Of a stretch of 30,832 nt of DNA, positions 8,083-15,258 are shown piece after piece (position 1 is the stretch's first letter; the number at the start of each line of letters is the position of its first letter). The notes below the pieces were generated by a model. It saw nothing but the letters and a program-made list of their open reading frames with translations, searched no databases and was not told where the DNA came from. Source of the DNA: an uncultured Clostridia bacterium (GTDB lineage Bacteria; Bacillota; Clostridia; Oscillospirales; Oscillospiraceae); the NCBI GenBank assembly GCA_946006895.1, contig CAMFZO010000003.1:1-30832 (forward strand), given 5' to 3'. Position numbers and translations under genes: made by a program.

Positions 8083-8109
8083 GGGCGGACAGGGTCGTCC
8101 GCCCCTACA
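8083..8109 (-). repeat. GTAGGG hairpin repeat, copy B (inverted)
   Basis: On the minus strand it reads TGTAGG, then arms GGGCGGAC and GTCCGCCC around loop GACCCT. It is opposite in orientation to copies A and C. Nearly identical to copy D, 20 kb away. Confidence 0.75.
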
Positions 8110-8130
8110 ATGGGGTGTGATTCTTTGGCT

Positions 8131-8156
8131 GTAGGGCACGACGACTCTGTCGTGCC
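8131..8156 (+). repeat. GTAGGG hairpin repeat, copy C
   Basis: GTAGGG prefix, arms GGCACGAC and GTCGTGCC, loop GACTCT (one loop change from the other copies). The stem remains perfectly paired. Confidence 0.7.
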
Positions 8157-8345
8157 ATCCGCGAAAGCGGAAAACGGTATCACAGAACAAAACTGAACAC
8201 AGACGGTGGTGCCTGCCAGGGCGGACAGAGGGACGTTTGCGAGCGCCGCCGGTGGCGGATATGCGAGCAATAGGGTGTCGCAGCCGTTTGCGAGGTACGA
8301 GCGTTACGGATGCGGGCATACCGCTTGCCGGTGCGTGGCAGCGGT

Positions 8346-8385
8346 CGAAATTTGAAGCCGCCGTCAGTGCGGCGCACAAATTTCG
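8346..8385. repeat. Long imperfect hairpin in the intergenic block
   Basis: Outer arms CGAAATTTG (8346-8354) and CAAATTTCG (8377-8385) are perfect complements; inside, GCCGC and GCGGC pair again around CGTCAGT. No T tract follows, so it is not a typical terminator. Confidence 0.55.
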
Positions 8386-8473
8386 GGCACCGCAACAGTT
8401 GTCCGCGCCTACGGGTGCGAGGCAGCCTGCGGCAGTTTGCAACGGCCTATGGCGGCTTCCTGAAAAAAGAAGA

Positions 8474-8502
8474 CCGCAGGCAAGTGGCTGGCTTGCCTGC
8501 GG
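8474..8502. repeat. 11-bp perfect hairpin
   Basis: CCGCAGGCAAG and CTTGCCTGCGG surround a 7-base loop. No T tract follows on the plus strand (CTCCATAT); on the minus strand the stem is followed by TCTTCTTTTTTC, which could act as a weak terminator for minus-strand transcripts. Confidence 0.5.
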
Positions 8503-8693
8503 CTCCATATAGAATAGAGGGAAAATGAAAAAGAGATTTGTTGTTTACGATTACATCTTACCCCGGAAATGTTAAAAATATAACCGAAAAGAAATTAAGT
8601 TTCTATTAAGTTGGAAATTTTTTTGGACGGCCGTAGGGGATTGTGTCAAAAAAACGCAAAGCTCATACGATAGAGCAGGGAGGGGTTGCTTCA

Positions 8694-8945
8694 ATGGATT
8701 ATTTTTTTACCTTTCGTTCGGTGACGGCTGCCATGGGGAGCAGCCGCGCCCTGGAGCAGGCGGGCATCAAGAATCAGATGGTCCGCACGCCGACGGCTCT
8801 GCGGCAGCAGGGATGCGGCTACAGCCTGCGCGTCAGCGAGGGACGCCTGCATGAGACGAAGCAAGTGCTGGGGGAGGCCGTCGGCCGCTATCAGAAGATC
8901 TACCGCAAGGAGGCCGACGGGCAGTGGCAGGAGGTGTCGCCGTGA
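8694..8945 (+). CDS. DUF3343 protein, putative Se/S carrier-like
   Basis: An 83-residue cytoplasmic protein beginning MDYFFTFRSVTAAMGSSRAL. It matches the DUF3343 family (Pfam Se/S carrier-like): an N-terminal FTF-S-V-A/T segment for family recognition, the central IKNQMVRTPTALRQQGCGYSLRV with the characteristic GCG cysteine and a helical end. The ATG at 8694 is preceded by GGGAGGGG; a longer frame from 8643 has no ribosome site. Family knowledge places such proteins beside cysteine desulfurases or selenium genes (YedF, SelD), with the Cys proposed to carry S or Se. Here the stop codon overlaps the GTG start of a cysteine-desulfurase-like gene (GTGA), so the two are translationally coupled. 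Direct biochemical proof for the family is lacking as far as I know. Confidence 0.8.
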   Translation: MDYFFTFRSVTAAMGSSRALEQAGIKNQMVRTPTALRQQGCGYSLRVSEGRLHETKQVLGEAVGRYQKIYRKEADGQWQEVSP

Positions 8946-10051
8946 TCTATTTTGACAGCGCGGCGACGACCCTGCAGAAGCCGCCGCAGGTGGCCCAGGC
9001 GGTGCAGCGGGCCATCCGAACCTGCGCCAGCGTCGGCCGGGGCGGACATCCTGCTGCCATGGCTGCGGCGGAGACGGTCTACGGCTGCCGGGAGGCCGCC
9101 GCCAAGCTCTTTAACGCGGAGGTCGAACAGGTAGCCTTTACTATGAATGCCACCCACGGCTTAAATATTGCCATCCGCACCCTGGTCCCGGAGGGGGCGA
9201 AGGTGGTCATCTCCGGCTTTGAACACAACGCGGTGACCCGACCGCTCCATGCCCTGGGCGCGGATATTACGGTAGCGGGGCGGCGGCTTTTTTCCCCAAC
9301 GGATACGCTTTGGGCCTTTGATGAGGCGACGCGGGTACGGCCTGCGGCGGTGATATGCACCCATGTCTCCAACGTTTTCGGTTACGTCCTGCCTATTAAA
9401 GAGATCGCCGCACTTTGCAGGAGCCGGAACATTCCGCTTATCATCGACGCCGCCCAATCGGCTGGGGTGCTGCCCGTATCCCTGCGGGAAAGCGGCGCAC
9501 GCTTTATTGCAATGCCCGGGCACAAGGGCCTCTACGGTCCCCAGGGAACGGGGATTCTGCTCTGCGCCGACGGCGGAGAACCGCTGCTCTACGGCGGAAC
9601 GGGCAGCAATTCCGAGGAACAGGATATGCCGGAATTTCTGCCGGACCGCCTGGAAGCCGGGACCCATAATGTCTGCGGGATCGCGGGCCTGCGGGAGGGA
9701 ATACAATTTGTAACAAGACAGACGACACAGCGAATCTTCGACCATGAGCAGGCCCTTTTGCGCCATCTGCGGCGGCTGCTGCGGGGACAGGCAGGACTGG
9801 AGCTGTTCTGCGGTGACGGACAGAGCGGCGTGCTTTCCTTCCGCGTGCGCGGCATGGACTGTGAAACGGCGGCGGAGAAGCTGGCACAGCAGCAGATCGC
9901 CGTCCGCGCCGGACTTCACTGCGCGCCCTATGCCCATGAGAGTGCCGGAACGCTGCACAGCGGAACGGTCCGTGCGAGCTTTTCCGTTTTCAACACCCGC
10001 CGGGAGGTGGAGCAATTCGCGTCTGCCTGTAAAAAACTGTTCCGCCCATAG
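8942..10051 (+). CDS. Class V aminotransferase / cysteine desulfurase-like PLP enzyme
   Basis: Probably removes sulfur (or selenium) from cysteine/selenocysteine to give a persulfide on its own Cys. The 369-residue product has the fold-type I pattern: IYFDSAATTLQKP at the start, ATHGLNIAIR for phosphate binding (71-79), HVSNVFGYVLPI, IIDAAQSAG (167-174, Asp for the PLP ring), and MPGHKGLYGPQG with the PLP lysine at 195. The candidate catalytic Cys is in RAGLHCAPYAHES (Cys 327), in the short-loop (SufS-like, group II) arrangement. GTG at 8942 is chosen as start: AGGAGG lies eight bases upstream and it overlaps the DUF3343 stop. No SufU/IscU scaffold is adjacent, so delivery to DUF3343 rather than to general Fe-S assembly is suggested by context only. 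Confidence 0.88.
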   Translation: MIYFDSAATTLQKPPQVAQAVQRAIRTCASVGRGGHPAAMAAAETVYGCREAAAKLFNAEVEQVAFTMNATHGLNIAIRTLVPEGAKVVISGFEHNAVTRPLHALGADITVAGRRLFSPTDTLWAFDEATRVRPAAVICTHVSNVFGYVLPIKEIAALCRSRNIPLIIDAAQSAGVLPVSLRESGARFIAMPGHKGLYGPQGTGILLCADGGEPLLYGGTGSNSEEQDMPEFLPDRLEAGTHNVCGIAGLREGIQFVTRQTTQRIFDHEQALLRHLRRLLRGQAGLELFCGDGQSGVLSFRVRGMDCETAAEKLAQQQIAVRAGLHCAPYAHESAGTLHSGTVRASFSVFNTRREVEQFASACKKLFRP

Positions 10052-10070
10052 AAAAAGCGAGGATTGCCAC

Positions 10071-10099
10071 TTGCTATTGCAGATAAAATCGGCTATAAT
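10071..10099 (+). promoter_or_regulatory. Sigma-A-type promoter of the cdaA operon
   Basis: TTGCTA (10071-10076), 17 bases, TATAAT (10094-10099), 33 bases before the cdaA start. Identical boxes and spacing to the promoter at 1133-1161. Confidence 0.75.
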
Positions 10100-10132
10100 T
10101 ATAAAAATAAAAGTATAAGCGGAGTTTTGCTC

Positions 10133-11014
10133 ATGGATACGATTATTTCCTTTTTCAAAGAATTTGCTTCCATGCTCCCGACGGTGAAATTCATGGATAT
10201 TGTGGATATCCTGTTGGTGGCATTTGTGATTTATGCCATTATCATGATGATCCAGAACACGGGAGCCGTGCGGATCGCTAAGAGCGTTATCATCATCCTG
10301 GTGCTGTCCGGCCTGACCCAGGTGCTCAATATGTATTTGATGAACTATCTTCTGGACAGAGTCCTGGAAATCGGCCTGATCGCCCTGGTCATCATGTTCC
10401 AGCCGGAGCTGCGCCGTATGCTGGAAAAGCTGGGCGGCAAGTCCCTCCGGGAGATCCTCAGCATGAAGGAGCAGCAGCGGGAGATCGACCGGGTCATTTC
10501 TCAGACCGTGGCCGCCTGCGAGATCATGTCCAAGGAGCGCACCGGTGTGCTCATCGTCTTTGAGCGCTCCGCTTCTACCATTGACTATCAGAAGACCGGC
10601 ACCGTTCTGGACGCGGAGGTGTCCTCGGAGCTGCTTCGCAACCTGTTTTTCACCAAGGCGTCGCTCCATGACGGTGCTGTCATCATCCGCAACGAAAGAA
10701 TCGCGGCGGCAGGCTGTGTTCTGCCGCTGACCCAAAATCGCAACATCAGCAGTGACCTGGGTACCCGTCACCGCGCCGCCATCGGCATGAGCGAGGCAAC
10801 AGACGCGGTGGTGGTCATCGTGTCGGAGGAAACCGGTACGATCTCCGTGGCCATCGGCGGTATGCTCAAGCGCCACCTGGCACCTCAGACGCTGGAGAAG
10901 CTCCTGCTCAATGAGCTGGCGCCAAAAACCGACGAAAAAATCCGAAATCCGCTGAAAAAGCTGCTGAAGAAGACCAAGAAGGGAAAGGGTGAGTCCGATG
11001 ATGCAGAGACATAA
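10133..11014 (+). CDS. cdaA: Diadenylate cyclase CdaA (DisA_N domain, membrane)
   Basis: Makes c-di-AMP from two ATP at the membrane, controlling potassium/osmolyte transport and wall homeostasis. The 293-residue product has three N-terminal membrane spans (about 23-41, 49-67, 78-90), then the DAC catalytic domain: LHDGAVII with the DGA motif at 180-182 and LGTRHRAA with RHR at 212-214, both required for catalysis in the family. The tail is lysine-rich (LKKLLKKTKKGKGE). ATG 10133 is chosen as start since the family begins just before the first span; GGAG lies about nine bases upstream, and a longer frame from 10064 would include the promoter. Its end overlaps the start of the YbbR gene. The usual third partner glmM is not present downstream. 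Confidence 0.96.
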   Translation: MDTIISFFKEFASMLPTVKFMDIVDILLVAFVIYAIIMMIQNTGAVRIAKSVIIILVLSGLTQVLNMYLMNYLLDRVLEIGLIALVIMFQPELRRMLEKLGGKSLREILSMKEQQREIDRVISQTVAACEIMSKERTGVLIVFERSASTIDYQKTGTVLDAEVSSELLRNLFFTKASLHDGAVIIRNERIAAAGCVLPLTQNRNISSDLGTRHRAAIGMSEATDAVVVIVSEETGTISVAIGGMLKRHLAPQTLEKLLLNELAPKTDEKIRNPLKKLLKKTKKGKGESDDAET

Positions 11015-12233
11015 GATACTGGCTTTCCTGCTGGCTCTGGTGGTTTCCATCGGTCTCTGGGTCTACGCCGTCACCGTCGTCAATCCCGACGACACCACCT
11101 ATATCCGCGACGTGCGCGTCCGCATCGTCGGCACCAACGAGTTGAAAAGCAACAATCTGATGCTGACCGGCGGTGAGGACCAGACGGTCAATGTGGAGAT
11201 CTCCGGCAGACGGTCAAATCTGAAGGAGCTCAACAGTACCACTCTGGAGGCCGTCGCCGATGTGAGCAATATCGACAGCGCCGGCACCTATGAGGTCAGT
11301 TGGGTTCTGAATCCGCCCTCAAGCGTAGCCTCCGGCGATGTCAGCCTGATCAGCGCCAATTCCAACAAGATCACCGTCCAGGTCAGCGAATACAACGAGC
11401 GTCCGGCCATTCCCGTCAGTGTGGAATACACAGGCCAGCTCCCGGACGGCTATGTCCGCGACCAGGCGATTTTGAATGTGGAGACCGTGGCCGTCTCCGG
11501 TCCGGCGGAGGAGGTCAACAAGATTTCCAAGGCCATTGTGACTGTTGATCTGAGCAGTGCCACACAGACCATCAACGACGAAATGTCCTACCGCCTGGTG
11601 GACGCCGAAGGTGTGACCCTGGAGCTCAGCTCCTATGTGACTCTGGCCTCTCCCGCGGTGCGTGTTTCTGTCCCCGTGTCCTGCTATAAGCAGATCGACC
11701 TGGTGGTGGACATCATTGAGGGCGGCGGCGCCACAGAGAAGAATGTCAAGCTGACCATTGACCCGCCCACCATCGGCGTCAGCGGCACGGCAGAAGCCTT
11801 GAAGGATTTGGATAAGCTGGTCATCCGCGAGGTGGATCTGTCTCAGATCACCGGGACCCAGACCTGGACCGTCGTTCCCGACCTGCCTGTTGGTGTGACC
11901 AACCGTGCCTCGGAGACCTCTGTTACCATCACCCTGAGTCTGACCGGCCTGATGACGAAACGGATCACCATTCCCTGCACCTCAATCCAGCGGCTCAACG
12001 ATGTGGATACCCTGAACTTTGGTGAGCAGAGCGTCATCATCTCTGTCCGCGGCACGCCGACGGAGCTGAGCCGCATCAAGGAGAGCGACATCAAGATCAC
12101 GGCGGATATGACCAATGACTATGACCCGGCGACCAAGTCCGTGACCCTGAAGATCACACTGCCGGCAGGTACGTCAGCGGGCGTCGTCGGCGGGCCCTAT
12201 ACGCTGCAGGTCATTGAGGTCCCGGCAGACTGA
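10998..12233 (+). CDS. cdaR: YbbR-domain protein, CdaA regulator CdaR
   Basis: CdaR is the extracytoplasmic YbbR-repeat protein that binds and modulates CdaA. The 411-residue product has one N-terminal membrane anchor (ILAFLLALVVSIGLWVYAV, about 7-26) and then a series of about four YbbR repeats outside the membrane, visible from recurring blocks such as IPVSVEYTGQLPDGY, VAVSGPAEEVNKI, IGVSGTAEALKDLDKL and ISVRGTPTELSRIKE. The gene overlaps the cdaA end by 17 bases. Start choice: AGGGTGAG precedes ATG 10998; ATG 11001 directly after is an alternative and GTG 10989 lies inside the ribosome site. Its stop shares a base with the next start (TGATG). Confidence 0.93.
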   Translation: MMQRHKILAFLLALVVSIGLWVYAVTVVNPDDTTYIRDVRVRIVGTNELKSNNLMLTGGEDQTVNVEISGRRSNLKELNSTTLEAVADVSNIDSAGTYEVSWVLNPPSSVASGDVSLISANSNKITVQVSEYNERPAIPVSVEYTGQLPDGYVRDQAILNVETVAVSGPAEEVNKISKAIVTVDLSSATQTINDEMSYRLVDAEGVTLELSSYVTLASPAVRVSVPVSCYKQIDLVVDIIEGGGATEKNVKLTIDPPTIGVSGTAEALKDLDKLVIREVDLSQITGTQTWTVVPDLPVGVTNRASETSVTITLSLTGLMTKRITIPCTSIQRLNDVDTLNFGEQSVIISVRGTPTELSRIKESDIKITADMTNDYDPATKSVTLKITLPAGTSAGVVGGPYTLQVIEVPAD

Positions 12234-12634
12234 TGCGCAGAAAAGCAACAGTGACGGAGCTTCTGCCGGAGGGCAGAGCGGAGCTTGTCGTGCGGCGGGA
12301 AAGCGCCTGTAGCGGCGACTGCCATAAATGTGCCGGCTGCGGCGCCGTGGAGCAGACCCTGCGCCTGACTGCGGACAACCCCCTGGGCGCTCAAAAGGGC
12401 GACATCGTATGGCTGGAATCGGAGAGCGCTCCGGTGCTGCGGGCCGCCACAGCGGTCTATCTTCTGCCGTTGGCCCTGTTCCTTGCCGGTTACCTGCTGG
12501 CGCAGGAGCTTGGCGCATGGGCGGCGCTGGTAGGTGCGGGAGGCTTCCTTTTGGGACTGCTACCGGCCTTCGTCTATGACCGGCATCTGAAAAAGCATCC
12601 GCCGAAATATACCGTCGTCGGATGGGTGGAATGA
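12233..12634 (+). CDS. RseC/MucC-like SoxR-reducing-system family membrane protein
   Basis: A 133-residue membrane protein of the RseC (PF04246) family. It opens with RKATVTELLPEGRAELVVRR, then a cysteine cluster ACSGDCHKCAGCG (Cys 26, 30, 33, 36) and two membrane spans (about 68-90 and 94-115), ending KYTVVGWVE. In Proteobacteria RseC acts with Rsx/Rnf or sigma-E regulation; in Clostridia it often lies near rnf genes. Neither rnf nor soxR is visible here; instead it is coupled to cdaR by a TGATG overlap and to the DUF5685 gene by one base. The four Cys suggest an Fe-S or other redox centre (inference). Function in this organism is unknown. Confidence 0.85.
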   Translation: MRRKATVTELLPEGRAELVVRRESACSGDCHKCAGCGAVEQTLRLTADNPLGAQKGDIVWLESESAPVLRAATAVYLLPLALFLAGYLLAQELGAWAALVGAGGFLLGLLPAFVYDRHLKKHPPKYTVVGWVE

Positions 12635-12635
12635 T

Positions 12636-13511
12636 ATGTTTGGATATGTACTGCCCAGAAAGGACAAGCTCACTGAGGAGGAAAACGCCCGCTACCGCGC
12701 CGCATACTGCGGCCTTTGCAGGAGCCTGAAGCGCCACTACGGCTTCCGGGCACGTTTTCTGGTCAATTATGACATGACCTTTCTCTATTTCCTCCTGTCG
12801 GAGGGGGAGCCGAGGCAGCCGGAACGCTGCTCCTGTCCCGCACGGCCCTTTTGCAAAAAGGACTGCCTGCCTGACGACGATCCTATGACCTTCGCTGCGG
12901 ACCTGAGCGTCCTGCTGTCCTATTGGAAGCTCCGGGACGCGGCCCGCGACGGCGGATTCTTCCGCAGCCTGGCTGCGAAAGCCTGCCTGGCGCTCTACCG
13001 AAAGCCTTACCGCCGCGCCTGCGGGAAGCAGCCGGAGGCGGACCGGGTCTTTGGAGAGCAGTTAACAAAACTCAGCGCCCTGGAGGACGAAAGCTACCCC
13101 AGCATTGACCGTGCGGCGGATGCCTTTGCCAGCCTGCTCAGAGCCTGTGCCCTCTTTTTTCCCGAGGGACCGACACGGCGCACGGCTGAGCTGCTGCTGT
13201 ACCACGTGGGCCGCTTCCTCTATCTGACGGACGCTTTGGAGGACCTGCCCAGGGATAACGCCTCGGGGGCCTACAATCCGCTGCGCTATCGCTACAGCCT
13301 GGAAAACGGCAGCCTGGGCGATGAGGACAAAAAAGAGTTTTTAGAAACCGTGGAAGCCTCAATCAGCCTGGCGGCTTCCGCGTTGGAGCTGCTGCCCGTT
13401 ACGGCGGACAGCGGCATATTGAGAAATATCATCTATTACGGGCTTCCCACGGTGCTTCACAGCGTTGCGGCGGGGACATTCCGTAAGCCGAAGAGAGGAA
13501 AACACCAATGA
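12636..13511 (+). CDS. DUF5685 family protein, function unknown
   Basis: A 291-residue protein, mostly helical and without membrane spans, with the start typical of DUF5685 (MFGYVLPRKDKLTEEENARYRAAYCGLC...). Conserved cysteines occur as YCGLC (25 and 28) and CSCPARPFCKKDC (65-77), followed later by YHVGRFLYLTDALEDLPRDNASGAYNP, whose Asp/Glu pattern (YLTDALEDLPRD) recalls the metal-binding aspartate motifs of helical prenyltransferase-like folds; that resemblance is weak. The family often lies next to a J-domain gene in Oscillospiraceae-type genomes, and here the two overlap by four bases (ATGA), hinting that they act together. I do not assign a function. Confidence 0.8.
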   Translation: MFGYVLPRKDKLTEEENARYRAAYCGLCRSLKRHYGFRARFLVNYDMTFLYFLLSEGEPRQPERCSCPARPFCKKDCLPDDDPMTFAADLSVLLSYWKLRDAARDGGFFRSLAAKACLALYRKPYRRACGKQPEADRVFGEQLTKLSALEDESYPSIDRAADAFASLLRACALFFPEGPTRRTAELLLYHVGRFLYLTDALEDLPRDNASGAYNPLRYRYSLENGSLGDEDKKEFLETVEASISLAASALELLPVTADSGILRNIIYYGLPTVLHSVAAGTFRKPKRGKHQ

Positions 13512-14086
13512 AAGACCCCTACGAGGTACTCGGCGTTCCCCACGGCGCTTCTGAGGAGGAGATCAAGAAAGCCTACCGGGAGCTGGCGCGAAAATACCAT
13601 CCGGACAACTACGCCAACAATCCCCTGGCCGACCTGGCCCAGGAAAAAATGAAAGAGATCAACGAGGCCTACGCCACCCTGACCAAGGGCGGCGGAAGTC
13701 AGAGCGCCAGTCAGCCCTACGGCGGCACCTATGACGCAGGCGGAGACAACGACGTTTTTGCCGAGGTGCGCCGGATGATCCAGATGGGCAATCTGGACGG
13801 CGCCGAGGCAAAGCTCAACGGCGTTTCCAACCACAGCGCCCAGTGGTACTATCTGCGGGGCGTCATCGCCCAGCGGCGCGGCTGGATGGACGAAGCCGCC
13901 CAAAATTTCCGCATTGCCGTGAACATGGATCCAACCAACTATGAATACCGCAATGCCGCAAATTCTGCCGGCAGCGGCGCCTATACCTACCGGCAGACCC
14001 AGTACGGCGACAGCACAACAGACGACCTGTGCAGCTGCTGCAGCACGCTCATGTGTCTGAACTGCCTGTGCGACTGCTGCCGATGA
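13508..14086 (+). CDS. J-domain protein with cysteine-rich tail
   Basis: A 192-residue DnaJ-domain protein. The J domain fills residues 1-62 (DPYEVLGVPHGASEEEIKKAY, HPD at 31-33, MKEINEAYATL) and should stimulate an Hsp70 ATPase. After a Gly/Ser/Tyr linker come two TPR-like helices (QWYYLRGVIAQRRGWMDEAA, NFRIAVNMDPTNYEYR, about 113-152). The last 18 residues hold eight cysteines (175, 177, 178, 183, 186, 188, 190, 191), a likely metal- or cluster-binding or lipid-modified tail. It has no G/F-zinc finger-CTD arrangement, so it is not DnaJ itself. The start overlaps the DUF5685 stop; yicC follows 16 bases later. The Cys content resembles the neighbour's CxxC motifs, suggesting a shared metal-related task (inference). 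Confidence 0.9.
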   Translation: MKDPYEVLGVPHGASEEEIKKAYRELARKYHPDNYANNPLADLAQEKMKEINEAYATLTKGGGSQSASQPYGGTYDAGGDNDVFAEVRRMIQMGNLDGAEAKLNGVSNHSAQWYYLRGVIAQRRGWMDEAAQNFRIAVNMDPTNYEYRNAANSAGSGAYTYRQTQYGDSTTDDLCSCCSTLMCLNCLCDCCR

Positions 14087-14102
14087 AAGGGGTTTTTTGT
14101 AT

Positions 14103-14981
14103 ATGATCCGCAGTATGACCGGTTACGGCAGAGCCGTAATGACCCTGAACGGACGCGAGATCACCGTGGAGGTCCGCTCGGTCAACAACCGCTTCCTCGA
14201 TTGCAGCGTCAAGCTGCCCCGGGCCTTTTCCTACGCCGAGGATGCCGTGAAGCAGAAGATCAAGGAGCAGGTCTCCCGGGGAAAGGTTGACGTTTTCATC
14301 TCCGTCAACACGACGGCGGGGGATAACGTGAAGATCTCCCTCAACCGCCCGGTGCTGGAGGGCTATCTGGAGGCCCTGCGCACCATCGCCGCCGACTACG
14401 GCGTGCGGGAGGACATCAGCGCCACGAGCCTGACCCGTTTCCCCGAGGTGTTCCTGATGGAAAAGCCGGAAGAGGACGAGGCGCAGAACACGGCGGATAT
14501 TGTCGCCGTCGCCCAGCAGGCCGTCAGCGCCTATAATGCCATGCGGGAAACGGAGGGCGCGGCTCTGGCAGCCGATCTGCGCGCCCACGCGGCTGTCATC
14601 CTCTCTTATGTGGAGAAGGTGGAGGCCCGCAGCCCCGTTACCGTGGCCGAATACCGGGCGCGGCTGGAAAGCAAGCTCCGGGAGGTGCTGGAGAGCACCA
14701 CCATCGACGAGGGACGCATCCTGACGGAGGCCGCCATCTTTGCCGACAAGGTGGCCGTGGATGAGGAGACCGTGCGCCTGCGCAGCCACCTGAACCAGCT
14801 CGAGGGCCTGCTGCAAAGCGGCGGGGCTATCGGCAGAAAACTGGACTTCCTTTTGCAGGAGATGAACCGGGAGGCCAATACCATCGGCTCCAAGGGAAAC
14901 GACCTGGAGCAGACCAGAAACGTGGTCGAGATCAAGGCGGAGCTGGAAAAGATCCGCGAACAAATACAGAACATCGAGTGA
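14103..14981 (+). CDS. yicC: YicC/YloC family endoribonuclease
   Basis: A 292-residue cytoplasmic protein of the YicC/YloC family, members of which cut RNA endonucleolytically. Signatures: the N-terminal MIRSMTGYGRA, VEVRSVNNRFLDCSVKLPR (about 23-41), EQVSRGKVDVFISV, and the highly conserved C-terminal block GRKLDFLLQEMNREANTIGSKGND followed by VVEIKAELEKIREQIQNIE. ATG 14103 follows AAAGGGG at a suitable distance; the in-frame TTG two codons upstream is less likely. It opens the conserved row yicC-remA-gmk-rpoZ, as in Bacillus. The start codon of remA follows four bases after its stop. Confidence 0.95.
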   Translation: MIRSMTGYGRAVMTLNGREITVEVRSVNNRFLDCSVKLPRAFSYAEDAVKQKIKEQVSRGKVDVFISVNTTAGDNVKISLNRPVLEGYLEALRTIAADYGVREDISATSLTRFPEVFLMEKPEEDEAQNTADIVAVAQQAVSAYNAMRETEGAALAADLRAHAAVILSYVEKVEARSPVTVAEYRARLESKLREVLESTTIDEGRILTEAAIFADKVAVDEETVRLRSHLNQLEGLLQSGGAIGRKLDFLLQEMNREANTIGSKGNDLEQTRNVVEIKAELEKIREQIQNIE

Positions 14982-14985
14982 TACC

Positions 14986-15258
14986 ATGAAGCTGATCAAC
15001 ATCGGATTTGGAAATCTGGTCTCGGCCCAGCGGCTGCTGACGGTGGTAAGCCCTGACTCGGCTCCCGTCAAGCGTCTGGTCCAGGAGGCCAGGGAGCGCG
15101 CCATGCTCATCGACGCCAGCTTCGGCCGCAAGACCCGCGCCGTGCTGGTAATGGACACGGACCATGTGATCCTGTCCGCCCTGCCGCCGGAGACCATCGC
15201 AAAGCGCCTGAACGACAAAGATGGCGAAACTTACCGCGACGAGGAGGAAACCGCATGA
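14986..15258 (+). CDS. remA: Extracellular matrix regulatory protein RemA-like (DUF370)
   Basis: A 90-residue protein beginning MKLINIGFGNLVSAQRLLTVVSPDSAP, the DUF370/RemA hallmark, with a middle RAMLIDASFGRKTRAVLVMDTDHVILS. In Bacillus subtilis RemA is a DNA-binding activator of biofilm matrix and osmoprotection genes that forms ring-like oligomers; in Clostridia it is conserved at this site and its targets are less clear. It has an acidic extra tail (DKDGETYRDEEETA). Gene order between yicC and gmk is as in Bacillus. Its stop overlaps the gmk start by four bases. Confidence 0.93.
   Translation: MKLINIGFGNLVSAQRLLTVVSPDSAPVKRLVQEARERAMLIDASFGRKTRAVLVMDTDHVILSALPPETIAKRLNDKDGETYRDEEETA

Larger units (their letters stand above)
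7918..8693. other. Long gene-free stretch rich in short hairpins
   Basis: No credible gene is seen between proS and the DUF3343 gene. The stretch holds three copies of a GTAGGG hairpin repeat (7971-7996, 8083-8109, 8131-8156), small palindromes such as GCTGCC-TGC-GGCAGC near 8065-8079, GTCTGC-GAA-GCAGAC near 8009-8023 and CCGC-GAAA-GCGG near 8159-8170, a strong stem at 8346-8385 and another at 8474-8502. From about 8520 it turns AT-rich and should contain the promoter of the next operon, but no convincing -35/-10 pair was found. It does not resemble RNase P RNA, tmRNA or SRP RNA by any core motif visible to me. Confidence 0.6.

Noticed and set aside
8047..8508. 153-residue minus-strand frame in the gene-free block
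   Set aside because: Made of hairpin repeats, no ribosome site and no protein-like pattern; the overlapping frames on both strands show the same compositional bias of GC-rich DNA.
8525..8575. 16-residue frame (MKKRFVVYDYILPRKC) with a modest purine stretch upstream
   Set aside because: Too short to judge and no attenuator or leader structure links it to the DUF3343 gene.
9161..11050. 629-residue minus-strand frame opposite the desulfurase and cdaA genes
   Set aside because: Antisense shadow of two well-supported genes; sequence is of the His/Gln/Arg-rich type made by reverse reading of GC-rich codons.
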